Source: a virus. From it: a stretch of 52,197 nt of DNA. The notes below the pieces were generated by a model that worked only from the letters and a program-made list of their open reading frames with translations, searched no databases and was not told the DNA's origin. Positions 1 to 8,077 of the stretch are shown piece after piece. A program made the position numbers and the translations under genes. The stretch spans positions 1 through 52,197 of IMG/VR virus record IMGVR_UViG_3300028025_003950. One strand, 5' to 3'. Within the stretch, counting starts at the first letter, position 1, and each line of letters opens with the position of its first letter.

Positions 1-71
1 GTAGGGGTTTGGGGCTTTCAATAAATGAAAGATAAGGGTTATTTAAGGAAAACTATATGATAGATTGAAAT

Positions 72-116
72 AACCTCCAGTTGAGTTGTGACTTGAATCA
101 CACTAAGCTGGAGGTT
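72..116. promoter_or_regulatory. Hairpin enclosing a Crp/GlxR-type palindrome
   Basis: A 9-bp inverted repeat (AACCTCCAG at 72-80, CTGGAGGTT at 108-116) encloses TGTGA-N6-TCACA at 87-102. The inner palindrome is the exact consensus of Crp/FNR-family sites, including actinobacterial GlxR. It lies about 100 bp upstream of the NlpC/P60 gene. It may be an operator for a host regulator or a leader hairpin; I infer function only from the consensus. Confidence 0.5.
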
Positions 117-203
117 CATAACTGAATACAGCACCGATGAGAGAACCTCTCACTCAACACTCAACGACCGAGTACTAACTACCAAGGAAAGGTAGGTCGC
201 CAA

Positions 204-998
204 ATGGAAAGAAAAAGGTTCATTGCAATTAGTGCAATCGCACTAGTAATGACGGGCTCCACAGCAGCATATGGAGCTTTAACAGAAACTGGTGTATTTG
301 CAGCAAGCACCGAAGAAGTATCAGTACGAGTAGTAACAAAGCCAGCCGAGATAATCAACTCTCCTGTACAAAAGGAAGTTGTTTTCTCTGGGCCTGTAAC
401 AGCACCAGAATTAGCCGTAGGACCTGTCCTCAAGTCAGACGAGCCCATAGTTGGGTCTTATGACTGGATGGCTAAGGAAAAAGCTGCTAAAGACCAGCTC
501 AGGCTTGAGGCTGCAAAAACACAGTCTGCCCTTGAAGCAGAGGCTGCCAGGGTGCAGGCTGAACTAGAAGCAGAAATTGCACATCTAGAAAAAGTTGCTT
601 CCAACACCAAAACCCTTAATGAGACTCTTGTCTTGGTCAAAAACCAGATAGGTAAGACTCCTTGGGTTTTTAGTGGCTCCACGACTAGCGCTTGGGATTG
701 CTCAGGTCTTGTTCGCTGGACATACGCTCGCTTAGGTATTGACCTGCGCCATAGTGCTTCGTCACAAAGGGTTGCTGGCGAGTTTGTCACTAAACCTAAG
801 ATTGGAGACCTTGTGTCTTTCAATTACAGAAGCTATGGAAGTGCCTATCACATTGGAATCTACATAGGCCCAGACCAGATGATTCATGCTGGTGGTAAGC
901 CAGGAGACAGAACAGAAATACGTTCTATCAGTGGATGGGCTAAAGACAACGGAAACAGCGAGATTACATATACTCGTATTGTTGAAACAAACAACTAA
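204..998 (+). CDS. Secreted NlpC/P60-family peptidoglycan peptidase
   Basis: 264 aa. Residues about 8-35 form a signal or anchor segment, 87-135 are an Ala/Glu/Lys-rich coiled coil, and 145-255 are an NlpC/P60 domain. The catalytic triad is visible as Cys166 (WDCSGLV), His217 (YHIGIYIG) and a third polar position at His228 (IHAGG). Such enzymes cleave peptide crosslinks of the cell wall. The start is preceded by AAGGAAAGG. It heads a short rightward operon with the membrane protein at 1014. The architecture (anchor, coiled coil, wall hydrolase) parallels the transglycosylase at 46657. It could be a virion entry enzyme or a lysis accessory. Confidence 0.85.
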   Translation: MERKRFIAISAIALVMTGSTAAYGALTETGVFAASTEEVSVRVVTKPAEIINSPVQKEVVFSGPVTAPELAVGPVLKSDEPIVGSYDWMAKEKAAKDQLRLEAAKTQSALEAEAARVQAELEAEIAHLEKVASNTKTLNETLVLVKNQIGKTPWVFSGSTTSAWDCSGLVRWTYARLGIDLRHSASSQRVAGEFVTKPKIGDLVSFNYRSYGSAYHIGIYIGPDQMIHAGGKPGDRTEIRSISGWAKDNGNSEITYTRIVETNN

Positions 999-1013
999 AG
1001 AAGGAAAGACATA

Positions 1014-1271
1014 ATGAAAAACGTATACAAGAGCATTGTCGTCGCTGTGGTTTTTGGGAATGCTATTGCGTTCCCAGTGGTGGCGTACACCTTCCCTTGG
1101 AGCACCTACCTGATTGACCCAACTCCTTACTACATAGTGCAGTCCATATCTCTTGGGCTTCTTATTGCATTCTGTATCTTTGTGTATGAGTGGGCTAGGT
1201 ATGCAGAAAAGCCAAAGTTCTTGACATTTGAAAAGTCAAAACTTAAGGGACTAAAACCTCCAACAAACTAG
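1014..1271 (+). CDS. Small two-helix membrane protein
   Basis: 85 aa with hydrophobic segments at about 9-30 and 41-60 and a basic C-terminus. The ribosome site GAAGGAAAG precedes ATG, and the gene starts 15 bp after the wall peptidase. No family is recognised. Position next to a peptidoglycan hydrolase suggests an envelope role, such as a holin or anchor. A terminator follows directly. Confidence 0.65.
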   Translation: MKNVYKSIVVAVVFGNAIAFPVVAYTFPWSTYLIDPTPYYIVQSISLGLLIAFCIFVYEWARYAEKPKFLTFEKSKLKGLKPPTN

Positions 1272-1280
1272 TCAAAATGA

Positions 1281-1313
1281 GACCCGCTTCGAAAGAGGCG
1301 GGTTTCGTTTTTT
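1281..1313 (+). terminator. Rho-independent terminator
   Basis: Stem ACCCGCTTC / GAGGCGGGT with a GAAA loop (1282-1303), followed by TTTCGTTTTTT. It ends the 204-1271 operon just before the promoter-like motif of the next gene. Confidence 0.85.
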
Positions 1314-1342
1314 CCGACTCCCTTTCCGCTATTATTAGAAGC
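1312..1342 (+). promoter_or_regulatory. Class-2 (GACTC-TTCCG-TATNAT) promoter, leaderless
   Basis: CCGACTCCCTTTCCGC followed by TATTAT and, 8 nt later, the ATG at 1343. The same arrangement recurs at 6562 and 7562. There is no TTGACA-like box at the usual distance, so an alternative sigma factor or modified polymerase may read it. Transcription would start at or next to the ATG. Confidence 0.6.
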
Positions 1343-1759
1343 ATGAGCGAACTAGGAGAGCATGCCCGCCACGAGTTGGAGTTGGTTGGGGAAGAACCAG
1401 AAGTTATTGACTGGTATGTAAAAGTTGTTGAGACCTTTGCTGAGTTTGGTCACTCTGGTGCAAGTGCTGAGTACACGACCCGTGTGCTTGAGCAACTACT
1501 TCGTTTTAAAAACTTGACCCCACTTACAGACAACCCTGAAGAGTGGATGGATATCTCAAGCTATACAGAGCAGGGAACTCCGCTATGGCAGAGCCTGCGT
1601 AACTCTGGGGCATTCTCTTCTAATGGTGGGAAGACGTATCACCTAATGGGAGAAGAAGAATACATCGAGCATAAGACAATGCCGAACCCTAAAGAGATGT
1701 TTCAGATTCCAAAGGGAAAAATTCCTATGGACAGACTTCCTAAGAAGAAGAAGAAGTAG
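1343..1759 (+). CDS. Conserved phage hypothetical protein
   Basis: 138 aa, acidic, ending in five lysines. An in-frame extension upstream to 1277 would run through the terminator and promoter, so the ATG at 1343 is chosen. That ATG has no Shine-Dalgarno and sits right after a -10-like box, suggesting a leaderless transcript. The central segment RFKNLTPLTDNPEEWMDIS resembles a widespread small phage family of unknown function (from memory). Its 3' end overlaps the convergent nuclease gene by 20 bp. Confidence 0.75.
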   Translation: MSELGEHARHELELVGEEPEVIDWYVKVVETFAEFGHSGASAEYTTRVLEQLLRFKNLTPLTDNPEEWMDISSYTEQGTPLWQSLRNSGAFSSNGGKTYHLMGEEEYIEHKTMPNPKEMFQIPKGKIPMDRLPKKKKK

Positions 1760-2150
1760 CTCGCTTAGCCCTTAGAGCATCAAAGTCTTTGACCTTAGTC
1801 TCGCCCATGTAACCCCAAGCGTAACCACCAGCGATAAGTGCTTCGTTGACGGAAGTCTCTGCTCCATCGAGGTAGAGCCAGCCAAGAATACGACCATACT
1901 TCTCTGAGGAGTCTGGCTTCTCTGTCTTAATAACAATTGTCTTAGCACTGGAGATTAGCTCACCAAGCTTTTTCTTGACTTCAAGACCTAGCGCCTTTTC
2001 CATCTTGTCAGTAGTGCGAGACTCTGGAGTATCGATACCTGCAAGGCGTACTCGCTGTGAGTAAGAGATGTTAAAGCCTAAGTCAATGTCGACATCAATG
2101 GTGTCACCATCAACAACTCTGGTTACTTTCTTAACGTAGTAAGTAAACAT
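1740..2150 (-). CDS. Staphylococcal-nuclease-like (SNase) endonuclease
   Basis: 136 aa matching the SNase/thermonuclease fold. VVDGDTIDV is at 12-20, RVRLAGIDTPE at 33-43 and EKYGRILGWLY at 83-93. The catalytic set of Staphylococcus nuclease is present at equivalent sites: Arg35, Asp40, Glu43 and Arg87. These Ca2+-dependent enzymes cut DNA and RNA; in a phage they may degrade host DNA. There is no signal peptide, so it is probably cytoplasmic. The start overlaps the upstream stop (TAATG). Confidence 0.9.
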   Translation of the reverse strand: MFTYYVKKVTRVVDGDTIDVDIDLGFNISYSQRVRLAGIDTPESRTTDKMEKALGLEVKKKLGELISSAKTIVIKTEKPDSSEKYGRILGWLYLDGAETSVNEALIAGGYAWGYMGETKVKDFDALRAKRATSSSS

Positions 2151-2425
2151 TACTTCTCTTCTTCCTCTTTAGCTACGCCAGCAGCCGAGGTGCCATTGAG
2201 CATAAAGCCTGAGATAACGCCAACAAGGAATGAAACAGTGGTGGAAAGCAAACCAAAGAATGCCTTGTCGTTCTCGGACTGAACCTCACCAAGAGGCTGA
2301 GTCACAAAAGTCACCGCGTAAATGATTGCCATTGTTGAGCCAAAAACTGTAAGAGCTAGCAAGATGCCAACAATAAAGCGAAGTCGAGAGTTGAGCTCGT
2401 CTGTGGTGTAGCGCTTTCTACTCAT
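2150..2425 (-). CDS. Small membrane protein with two transmembrane helices
   Basis: 91 aa from the ATG that overlaps the stop of the upstream lipoprotein gene. An earlier ATG would lie inside that gene. Helices at about 17-41 and 55-78, then a charged tail ending KEEEEK. It sits between a lipoprotein and a nuclease in one leftward operon. No family is recognised; a lysis or envelope role is possible. Confidence 0.65.
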   Translation of the reverse strand: MSRKRYTTDELNSRLRFIVGILLALTVFGSTMAIIYAVTFVTQPLGEVQSENDKAFFGLLSTTVSFLVGVISGFMLNGTSAAGVAKEEEEK

Positions 2426-2669
2426 TCTCGGTGACCTCTTCGGTAGTTGGGGCATTTTCATATTCTGAATCTTCATCGAAAAGTGGGGTTCCCTTCATTA
2501 CATCTTTGGTACAAACACCAAAGGCTTCGCAGTTAGGTGGTTGACAGTCTGGAGATTCCCAATTTGCTGGGTCTTGGCATGGGTAGCGGTAGACATCTTC
2601 AAATGTGTACTTACCGCAACCTGTCAAAGCAAGACAAAGTACGGCGGCAGCAATGACCTTACGAAACAT
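2418..2669 (-). CDS. Predicted lipoprotein
   Basis: 83 aa. Type II signal peptide: MFRKVIAAAVLCLALTGC with a lipobox LTGC. GGAGG lies 7 nt before the chosen ATG. The mature part holds a Cys-rich patch (YRYPCQDPANWESPDC, then QPPNC) of a kind I recall from marine and freshwater phage lipoproteins. Together with the overlapping membrane protein it could form a spanin-like or superinfection-exclusion pair; this is inference. Confidence 0.7.
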   Translation of the reverse strand: MFRKVIAAAVLCLALTGCGKYTFEDVYRYPCQDPANWESPDCQPPNCEAFGVCTKDVMKGTPLFDEDSEYENAPTTEEVTENE

Positions 2670-2730
2670 AAATCCTCCAGAGCCTGTGTCCAATAGGCAG
2701 TTCTAGTATGACAGGAATTGCAAACCTTGA

Positions 2731-2757
2731 TTTTTCGGACTCCCGTTCCGTTAAAAG
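2731..2757 (+). promoter_or_regulatory. Degenerate class-2 promoter motif
   Basis: CGGACTCCCGTTCCGT matches the motif at 1312, 6562 and 7562, but the -10-like part is TAAAAG. No rightward gene follows; a terminator hairpin starts at once. It may be a remnant or the promoter of a very short transcript. Confidence 0.35.
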
Positions 2758-2795
2758 AAAAACCCCCCGCATCCGAAGATGAGAGGGGTTTTAGG
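2758..2795 (-). terminator. Bidirectional-looking terminator
   Basis: AAAACCCCCC (left arm) pairs with GAGGGGTTTT (right arm) around a 14-nt loop. Read leftward it ends the tail-fibre operon, with a T-rich tail on the minus strand. Confidence 0.75.
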
Positions 2796-2803
2796 GGAAG
2801 GGG

Positions 2804-3862
2804 TTAGACTCCCCAAGTTCCAGCGTCCCAAGCGACACGCTTCCAGATGTGGGTAGTTCCGTTATAGGTTCCAGTGCAGTAATAGTGGTAGTTTGCATCG
2901 TCTGCAACAAGACCCACTTTATCTCCTGCTTGACCGAGAGAAGAAGTTGGCACTGCAGCAGCAATGTATGGCATAGCTCCAACTGTTACAACCTTGTTCG
3001 CTGGGAATTCGGTTCCAACATACACATGGTCTGCTGCTGGCTGAAGGAAGATTTTTCCGCCAGTGCCTGGGCTTAGGTAGATGTTGTGGTCGTTACCACT
3101 AGTGATATTAACGTTATCGTTTGACTGAAGATACAAATCACCTTGATAATTACCAATACCTGAAGTAAGCACAGTACCCATTCCTGGGCCAGATATATAA
3201 CCGTCGTTGGTAAATGTCCAAGTATTGTTATATGTTTCCTCGAAATAAAATGTGTATTCAGCGCCTTGTCCAAAGGTTAGCCCAGTTGCAGTAATAGTTA
3301 CGAAACCTTCACTAGGGGTACTTGCTGAAAATCCTGTTACGGTGTATTCAATACCTGCATTAAGAACTTTCCAGCCAATATCAACTAGTACGCCACCTTC
3401 TGGAACAGCTGTTACAAACTGTGGGCCATCTTCTGTCTGTAGATTTACAAGACTTTGAGTAGTTGCTGGTGGTCTTGTAGTGATGTAGACAGCCCTTGAT
3501 TCATCAGATATTACGACAGCGTTTCTTTCCGCACCAAGATAAAGAGTTGCATTAGACTCATCTTGCGTACCACCAGCACGAATGTGGATGTGGTCAGGCA
3601 GAGTTGGCTCGATGACTAGGTACTGGTCTGTATTAAGTTCTTGATTTGGAATGAGCTTGATTGTGTTAAGACCGCTTTCGTCTGCACTGTCTCCGTTAGC
3701 ACCATAGAGAACACCAGGGCCTACTACTGACTTAGCCTCGCGGTCGTTATCGTGCCGAGTGAGAACGCCATCATTATCATAGTAATAGATATTTGGCTCA
3801 CGCTTGTCAGAGGAGTCTCTACCTTCTACTTGACTAACTATAATCTTATTTATTCTTGCCAT
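2804..3862 (-). CDS. Tail or baseplate structural protein
   Basis: 352 aa. The N-terminus is charged; residues 80-130 have alternating beta-type sequence (QYLVIEPTLPDHIHIRAGG, then LYLGAERNAVVIS). Phage fibre and baseplate proteins often carry such repeats. The C-terminal part (about 295-352) looks like a small beta domain ending HIWKRVAWDAGTWGV. It is the last gene of the leftward block that also encodes the 693-aa fibre. Assigned as structural from composition and context. Confidence 0.65.
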   Translation of the reverse strand: MARINKIIVSQVEGRDSSDKREPNIYYYDNDGVLTRHDNDREAKSVVGPGVLYGANGDSADESGLNTIKLIPNQELNTDQYLVIEPTLPDHIHIRAGGTQDESNATLYLGAERNAVVISDESRAVYITTRPPATTQSLVNLQTEDGPQFVTAVPEGGVLVDIGWKVLNAGIEYTVTGFSASTPSEGFVTITATGLTFGQGAEYTFYFEETYNNTWTFTNDGYISGPGMGTVLTSGIGNYQGDLYLQSNDNVNITSGNDHNIYLSPGTGGKIFLQPAADHVYVGTEFPANKVVTVGAMPYIAAAVPTSSLGQAGDKVGLVADDANYHYYCTGTYNGTTHIWKRVAWDAGTWGV

Positions 3863-3872
3863 TTTCTATCTC

Positions 3873-5954
3873 CTAGTCGTCGTAGAACTCTGTTGCGTAA
3901 TACATTTGGGCTGTCCACTGTATCTTGTGAGTAACTGATTCACCATCAATTCTGTATAGAGAGAGCTGTTTTTCGTTGTTACTACTTCTATCCCAGAAAA
4001 CGGCAGTTCCAGTATCGCTTCCACCACTAGAGGTTTCTATGTGGGTAACGTTGTCGTCGCCAGAATCATCTGCTATGTAGATAGTTCCAATGACGGTTCC
4101 GCCGTCACTTACATAAGCGTGGTATTCAATCTTTGCTCCACGAAAGTTTCCGTTTGAGAAATCTTCATTTGTTGGGTTTTCATTATCTGCATTCCACCAA
4201 ACAATTGGTGCACCACCATGTTCAATGGTCATACTATAGGTAGTGGCGTCAAGAAGGTCAAGAGTTAGGTCGCATCCAAATCTCCACTCGTAACCACCTT
4301 CAGTAGTTCCTATATAAGTAGGGTTTCTTAAAAACCTTACAGTGCCAGATTCATCAGTTATGGTGATTCGTCTTATGTAAGGGTTTTGTCCATTAAGTAC
4401 GTTGTGTTGTGCTGCGCCTACACTAAAATTAACAAGGGTGTCGTTTGAAGCCCCTCCCAGTGTGTAAACATTATCACCTAAACCTGTGGACGCTTCAGTT
4501 GTTATTTCTGTAAAGCCATGTGCTTGGTAAGTTCCATACCGTGCTTCGTTATTAGCGGTGTATGTTTTTACAGCGTCTGGGATATCGCCAATGGTTGCAA
4601 CTCGGTTAGTTGCATCTGGGCTGATTGTTGCATCGCCCCAGCCGATGTAGACATTTCCTGGACCGCTATCTCCAGCAATCAGGGTGATATCTCTTGCAGA
4701 ACGAAGTGATAGGTCGTCCTGTGGAGTGCCAATACGAGCAGTGCCTGTAGAAGTTCTTGTGAAGGTGATGAAGTCATCTCCACTGCCATCCTTGATGGCT
4801 GTTGGGACAACGAGGTTTGCGGAACCTCCTCCAATTATTGTGGAGTCTCCATTCTTAAGACCGCTGTACTCGTCAATCACATTATCGGAGGTAACGATAC
4901 TTAGATTAGACATGTAGGTTCTTACACTTGGATTGTTCTGGTCTGCTGCAAAACCAATTCGGTAAGGACCAGAAGGTAGAGCCTCGTTGAGGCTAACTGA
5001 CGCAATAACCTCGTTAGAGCCTTCTTCCGTGTAGGAGACAGTTACCTTGTCAGTAGATGCTGTTGGGTTGTATGTAAAGGTAACGGTATAGATTCCGTTG
5101 CCTGGTAAACCCCCTTCAGCAGTTGCTGAAGTGGTGCGACCACTAAGTTCTAGGTTGACGCAATCAAACTGAGCAGCGATTCTTGTTGTGTCTGGGCTAT
5201 AGTTCCACACTGGGGTGGTTCCTGCGTTATAGATAGCAATGCCCATGTCAGCGCACTCGGAGTTGATGTCGACATCAAAGCTTACTGTGACACCTACATT
5301 TTGTGGAATAATGGAGTTTGTAAAGATTGGATAGGAACTTCCGCCCTCTGCAGCTCCTGTAAACCAAATACCATCAGAGTCCCAACCAAAGTGTGTGTTT
5401 AGGTATTGAAGATGACCACGCTGCTCTTCCCATGTTAGGAAGGGCTCAAGTGGGTCAAGGCTTTGACCAGCACTAATTTGCATGCTTCCGTCTGGGAAGG
5501 TAATTCTTCCGTTTTTATCAAAGACCCAGTCTCTTCTGCTTCCATAGAGTGGACCGCTGCCAGTTCCGTCTCCTCTGTAACTATTAGTCTGAATAGTTAC
5601 CTCATCGGCCGCGTAGATACCAATCTCATCTCCGTAGGCACGAATCCAAACATCGTCGGCTGCTTCGATGTTGATGTCGCAGTCTGAAGTGACAGGGTCA
5701 TTGTCACGAACAGCTTGAATAGTCATGTCGTGGTCGGTGACAGTCATAACGCTGCCCTCTTCACTGTCATAAGCAAAGACAAAGTCAGCAATGCTTGCGC
5801 TCTGGAACTGCAACGCATTCCATCTGCTTGTGCCATCACCAATCTTGAACTTGCCTAGTGTGGTGTCAACACCAATCTCTGCTTGGGCAAGAACTGGATT
5901 TGCATACTCCCAGCCAGCTGTTGTGTCGTTTCTTAATTGAATTTGCTGAGCCAT
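3873..5954 (-). CDS. Large tail fibre with Mtd-type N-terminal domain
   Basis: 693 aa. Residues 3-50 (QIQLRNDTTAGWEYANPVL, then EIGVDTTLGKFKIGDG and WNALQF) match the N-terminal domain of the major tropism determinant family, an attachment module of phage fibres. Residues about 180-355 read as a jelly-roll/lectin-like beta domain. The C-terminal 200 residues are beta-rich and may bind receptors. The start overlaps the upstream stop (TAATG). I see no reverse transcriptase or template repeat, so diversity generation is not suggested. Confidence 0.75.
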   Translation of the reverse strand: MAQQIQLRNDTTAGWEYANPVLAQAEIGVDTTLGKFKIGDGTSRWNALQFQSASIADFVFAYDSEEGSVMTVTDHDMTIQAVRDNDPVTSDCDINIEAADDVWIRAYGDEIGIYAADEVTIQTNSYRGDGTGSGPLYGSRRDWVFDKNGRITFPDGSMQISAGQSLDPLEPFLTWEEQRGHLQYLNTHFGWDSDGIWFTGAAEGGSSYPIFTNSIIPQNVGVTVSFDVDINSECADMGIAIYNAGTTPVWNYSPDTTRIAAQFDCVNLELSGRTTSATAEGGLPGNGIYTVTFTYNPTASTDKVTVSYTEEGSNEVIASVSLNEALPSGPYRIGFAADQNNPSVRTYMSNLSIVTSDNVIDEYSGLKNGDSTIIGGGSANLVVPTAIKDGSGDDFITFTRTSTGTARIGTPQDDLSLRSARDITLIAGDSGPGNVYIGWGDATISPDATNRVATIGDIPDAVKTYTANNEARYGTYQAHGFTEITTEASTGLGDNVYTLGGASNDTLVNFSVGAAQHNVLNGQNPYIRRITITDESGTVRFLRNPTYIGTTEGGYEWRFGCDLTLDLLDATTYSMTIEHGGAPIVWWNADNENPTNEDFSNGNFRGAKIEYHAYVSDGGTVIGTIYIADDSGDDNVTHIETSSGGSDTGTAVFWDRSSNNEKQLSLYRIDGESVTHKIQWTAQMYYATEFYDD

Positions 5955-6154
5955 TAGAAGCTACCTGCCGTTCCACCGTTGATTGATTGGGTTTGTGCGT
6001 AAATGCTACTTGCACTTCCGCCGTCTATGTTTCCTTCACTTAGACCACCTGCGGGACCTACTGGACCCTGAGGACCTTGCGGGCCCTGTTGATTTGATAC
6101 AACTACTTCAATAGAAGCGTTGTCGTTGACATAAACAAAACTATTGTCGGGCAT
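5954..6154 (-). CDS. Short collagen-like structural protein
   Basis: 66 aa with a short Gly-X-Y stretch (GPQGPQGPVGPAGG) at 24-37. It lies between the 117-aa protein and the large fibre with stop/start overlaps on both sides. Probably a trimerising connector or small fibre component; no other homology is recognised. Confidence 0.6.
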   Translation of the reverse strand: MPDNSFVYVNDNASIEVVVSNQQGPQGPQGPVGPAGGLSEGNIDGGSASSIYAQTQSINGGTAGSF

Positions 6155-6507
6155 TACTTGGTTACCTCCGCTGATACGTCGAGTCTTCCTTGAACTAGTC
6201 TTTGAACGTAGTCATCAGTTGCAAGCTCTAGGTCATAGACATGACTTCCTGCTGGAAGCCTGGATGTGCTTAGTGCATTCATGCTTATGGTTATGGAGCC
6301 GTTTGGAGCATCTATAACAAGCCCGCCATTAGTAGAAGTGAGGTTGTCAAGCAACTTGGCTGGTTTTGCGTTTACTGGAAGTGTCCGTATTTGCATCCGA
6401 GCTGTATACCCTCTGAGGTCTACTGGCTCGCCGTCAATCTGCCATGTCAGGGTACGAGAAAACGTACTGCCTTGTAAAACAAGCAGATTAAGAACTCCAG
6501 CACGCAT
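6154..6507 (-). CDS. Small beta-rich tail protein
   Basis: 117 aa beginning MRAGVLNLLVLQGSTFSRTL, with DLRGYTARMQIR at 31-42 and LPAGSHVYDLELA near 84-96. This pattern is familiar from Ig-like or BppU-type proteins placed beside tail fibres. It is the first gene of the leftward fibre operon. A fibre-attachment or baseplate role is likely. Confidence 0.65.
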   Translation of the reverse strand: MRAGVLNLLVLQGSTFSRTLTWQIDGEPVDLRGYTARMQIRTLPVNAKPAKLLDNLTSTNGGLVIDAPNGSITISMNALSTSRLPAGSHVYDLELATDDYVQRLVQGRLDVSAEVTK

Positions 6508-6561
6508 GGGTTACTCTCCAATGTAGGGTCTATTTATTATCTCCTACTTTGTAAAGTTCTA

Positions 6562-6590
6562 TTTTCCAGACTCTCGTTCCGTTATGATAC
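6562..6590 (+). promoter_or_regulatory. Class-2 (GACTC-TTCCG-TATNAT) promoter
   Basis: CAGACTCTCGTTCCGT followed by TATGAT (6583-6588). Unlike the copies at 1312 and 7562 this one has a leader with a strong AAAGGAGGGG ribosome site before the ATG at 6613. Confidence 0.6.
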
Positions 6591-6612
6591 GGAGAAGGCG
6601 AAAGGAGGGGTA

Positions 6613-6726
6613 ATGGAGCTATTGTTGATTGGTTTAGGGTGTGGGTTTGTAATTGGCTATGCATTCGGGCTGGGAATCCATAAACTAGATATGTGGGAAC
6701 GTACTCGTTCTAAGTTAGAGGATTAA
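6613..6726 (+). CDS. Single-span membrane microprotein
   Basis: 37 aa. A glycine-rich hydrophobic segment (LLLIGLGCGFVIGYAFGLGI) is followed by a charged tail. A very strong ribosome site (AAAGGAGGGG) precedes it. It is first in a three-gene operon joined by TAATG and ATGA overlaps. Function unknown. Confidence 0.6.
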   Translation: MELLLIGLGCGFVIGYAFGLGIHKLDMWERTRSKLED

Positions 6727-6848
6727 TGTCTTTATTCGGTTGGTGCAGTACTGGGCATCATAACAGTTGCATAGTTCAATTCGGTAGCGCTGAGAGTCAG
6801 CACAATTGCTCCTGTAAATGCCATAGTGAGGGTAAACTAGAAGAATGA
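6726..6848 (+). CDS. Cys/His-rich microprotein
   Basis: 40 aa with five cysteines and four histidines (STGHHNSC, then HNCSCKCH), compatible with a metal-binding knuckle. The start overlaps the previous stop and the stop overlaps the next start. No family is recognised. Confidence 0.5.
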   Translation: MSLFGWCSTGHHNSCIVQFGSAESQHNCSCKCHSEGKLEE

Positions 6849-7558
6849 TTTATGAGTGGAAGCTAGACGGAGAAGTCCGTAACTTTGGCGACGCTCTACC
6901 AGAAGTCCTTTACCCCACTGCAATGCTTGAAGAGTTATACGCAGACCCTGAGAATATGTACTTCCTTATCGGGTCAGTCATCTGCAATGAAATCATAGAT
7001 GAGACGCTTCGAGCTGGTTACACCCCAATCTTTATAAACTGCGGATGGCGGGGGGAAGAGTTAGATGATGACCTCCTTGCTCAATGTGAGTTTAGAGGCG
7101 CTAGAGGCCCTCACACGCAGGCGGAACTAGCAAAGCATGGCATTGATGTTGATGTAACCCATGACCCTGCCTACGAGCTTCCTAACCTTTTTGTAAGAGG
7201 TGCTCCTAATGGTCTGGCTATAGTGGTTAGACATATCAAAGACACTGCCGACTATGACCAAAACTCGATACATGAGCTAAAAGCTGACGCACTTTTTAGT
7301 CCTGTAGTTGAAGACTACAATGACATTATTGACTTCATTAATAAGCTATCTGGAGCCAGATTTGTTCTTGGTGGCTCTATGCATGCTTGCATGGTTGCAC
7401 ACGCTTACGGAGTGCCGTTTGCCCCGTTACTAAGCGACGTTGTGGACTGTCCGCCTAAGTGGTTTGACTGGTATGCAGCAGAAGGATTGGGTAATCCTAT
7501 CTTTGTAAATAACATTGTCGAAGGTCGCCAATGGTACAACTCTTTACCTAAAAAGTAG
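6845..7558 (+). CDS. Polysaccharide pyruvyl transferase-like enzyme
   Basis: 237 aa resembling the PS_pyruv_trans fold: NFGDALPE near the N-terminus, a central FRGARGPHTQAEL, and GGSMHACMVAHAYGVPF near residue 178. Family members transfer a ketal pyruvate group to wall or capsule sugars. The protein is shorter than typical bacterial members (300 or more aa) but keeps the conserved landmarks. It may alter host surface glycans or decorate virion sugars. It is the third gene of a translationally coupled operon. Confidence 0.7.
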   Translation: MIYEWKLDGEVRNFGDALPEVLYPTAMLEELYADPENMYFLIGSVICNEIIDETLRAGYTPIFINCGWRGEELDDDLLAQCEFRGARGPHTQAELAKHGIDVDVTHDPAYELPNLFVRGAPNGLAIVVRHIKDTADYDQNSIHELKADALFSPVVEDYNDIIDFINKLSGARFVLGGSMHACMVAHAYGVPFAPLLSDVVDCPPKWFDWYAAEGLGNPIFVNNIVEGRQWYNSLPKK

Positions 7559-7561
7559 ATT

Positions 7562-7592
7562 CTTCGGACTCCCCTTCCGTTATCATTAGAAC
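7562..7592 (+). promoter_or_regulatory. Class-2 promoter, leaderless
   Basis: CGGACTCCCCTTCCGT followed by TATCAT (7581-7586), then six bases, then ATG at 7593. The predicted start of transcription coincides with the first base of the gene. Confidence 0.65.
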
Positions 7593-7838
7593 ATGAGCGA
7601 GCAACTTCAGGAAACCGTTATCTGGGAAGGTAGCGTTGATAAGGGTAGGTTTACGGCAAAGGTCGTGTCTATCCCTAACAACTCATTCCGTGGGATTTTG
7701 AAGATTGTTGACCTAGATGATGTTGAAAGATATCAGGCTGAAGTTGGCGTTTCGTATGACGCCCCGTTTGGTGCAGCAATAAAAGATGTTCGTGAGTGGC
7801 ACAAACTGATTACAAATTGGATTGCTAACCAGTCTTAA
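7593..7838 (+). CDS. Hypothetical protein, probably leaderless
   Basis: 81 aa, mixed alpha/beta, no recognised motif. No ribosome site precedes the ATG, which lies 6 nt after a -10-like TATCAT. Its stop codon overlaps the stop of the convergent gene 7835-8077 by 4 nt. Similar short proteins occur in phages, but no function is known to me. Confidence 0.65.
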   Translation: MSEQLQETVIWEGSVDKGRFTAKVVSIPNNSFRGILKIVDLDDVERYQAEVGVSYDAPFGAAIKDVREWHKLITNWIANQS

Positions 7839-8077
7839 ACAGTCCTGTTGTTTGGATAGTTGTTTGCATCATCTGCAATTAACTGGTCATAAATCTGACC
7901 TGGAACTGTGTCACCCTTGCGCTCGTGTGCTTTGAGGTGGTCAAGCATTTCTTGAGTGCTTTCTGCTCTAAAGAATGCTTCAAGCATGTCCCCGAAGGAA
8001 CATAGCGAGCACTGGACAGGTCCAGTCTCGGTGCGAAAGACGTAAACGTCGTACTCTGGGATGCGTGCGTAAATCAT
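7835..8077 (-). CDS. Putative zinc-finger protein
   Basis: 80 aa from the ATG that overlaps the stop of the upstream gene (ATGA). CSLC near residue 23 and DHLKAHE near 46 form a C-x2-C...H-x3-H arrangement, a probable Zn2+ site. The surrounding pattern (DMLEAFF, EMLDHLKAH) recalls small actinophage proteins of unknown role. Co-transcribed with 8074-8289. Confidence 0.6.
   Translation of the reverse strand: MIYARIPEYDVYVFRTETGPVQCSLCSFGDMLEAFFRAESTQEMLDHLKAHERKGDTVPGQIYDQLIADDANNYPNNRTV

Noticed and set aside
3873-5954. Diversity-generating retroelement at the Mtd-like fibre
   Set aside because: No reverse transcriptase, no template repeat and no adenine-rich variable C-terminus were seen.
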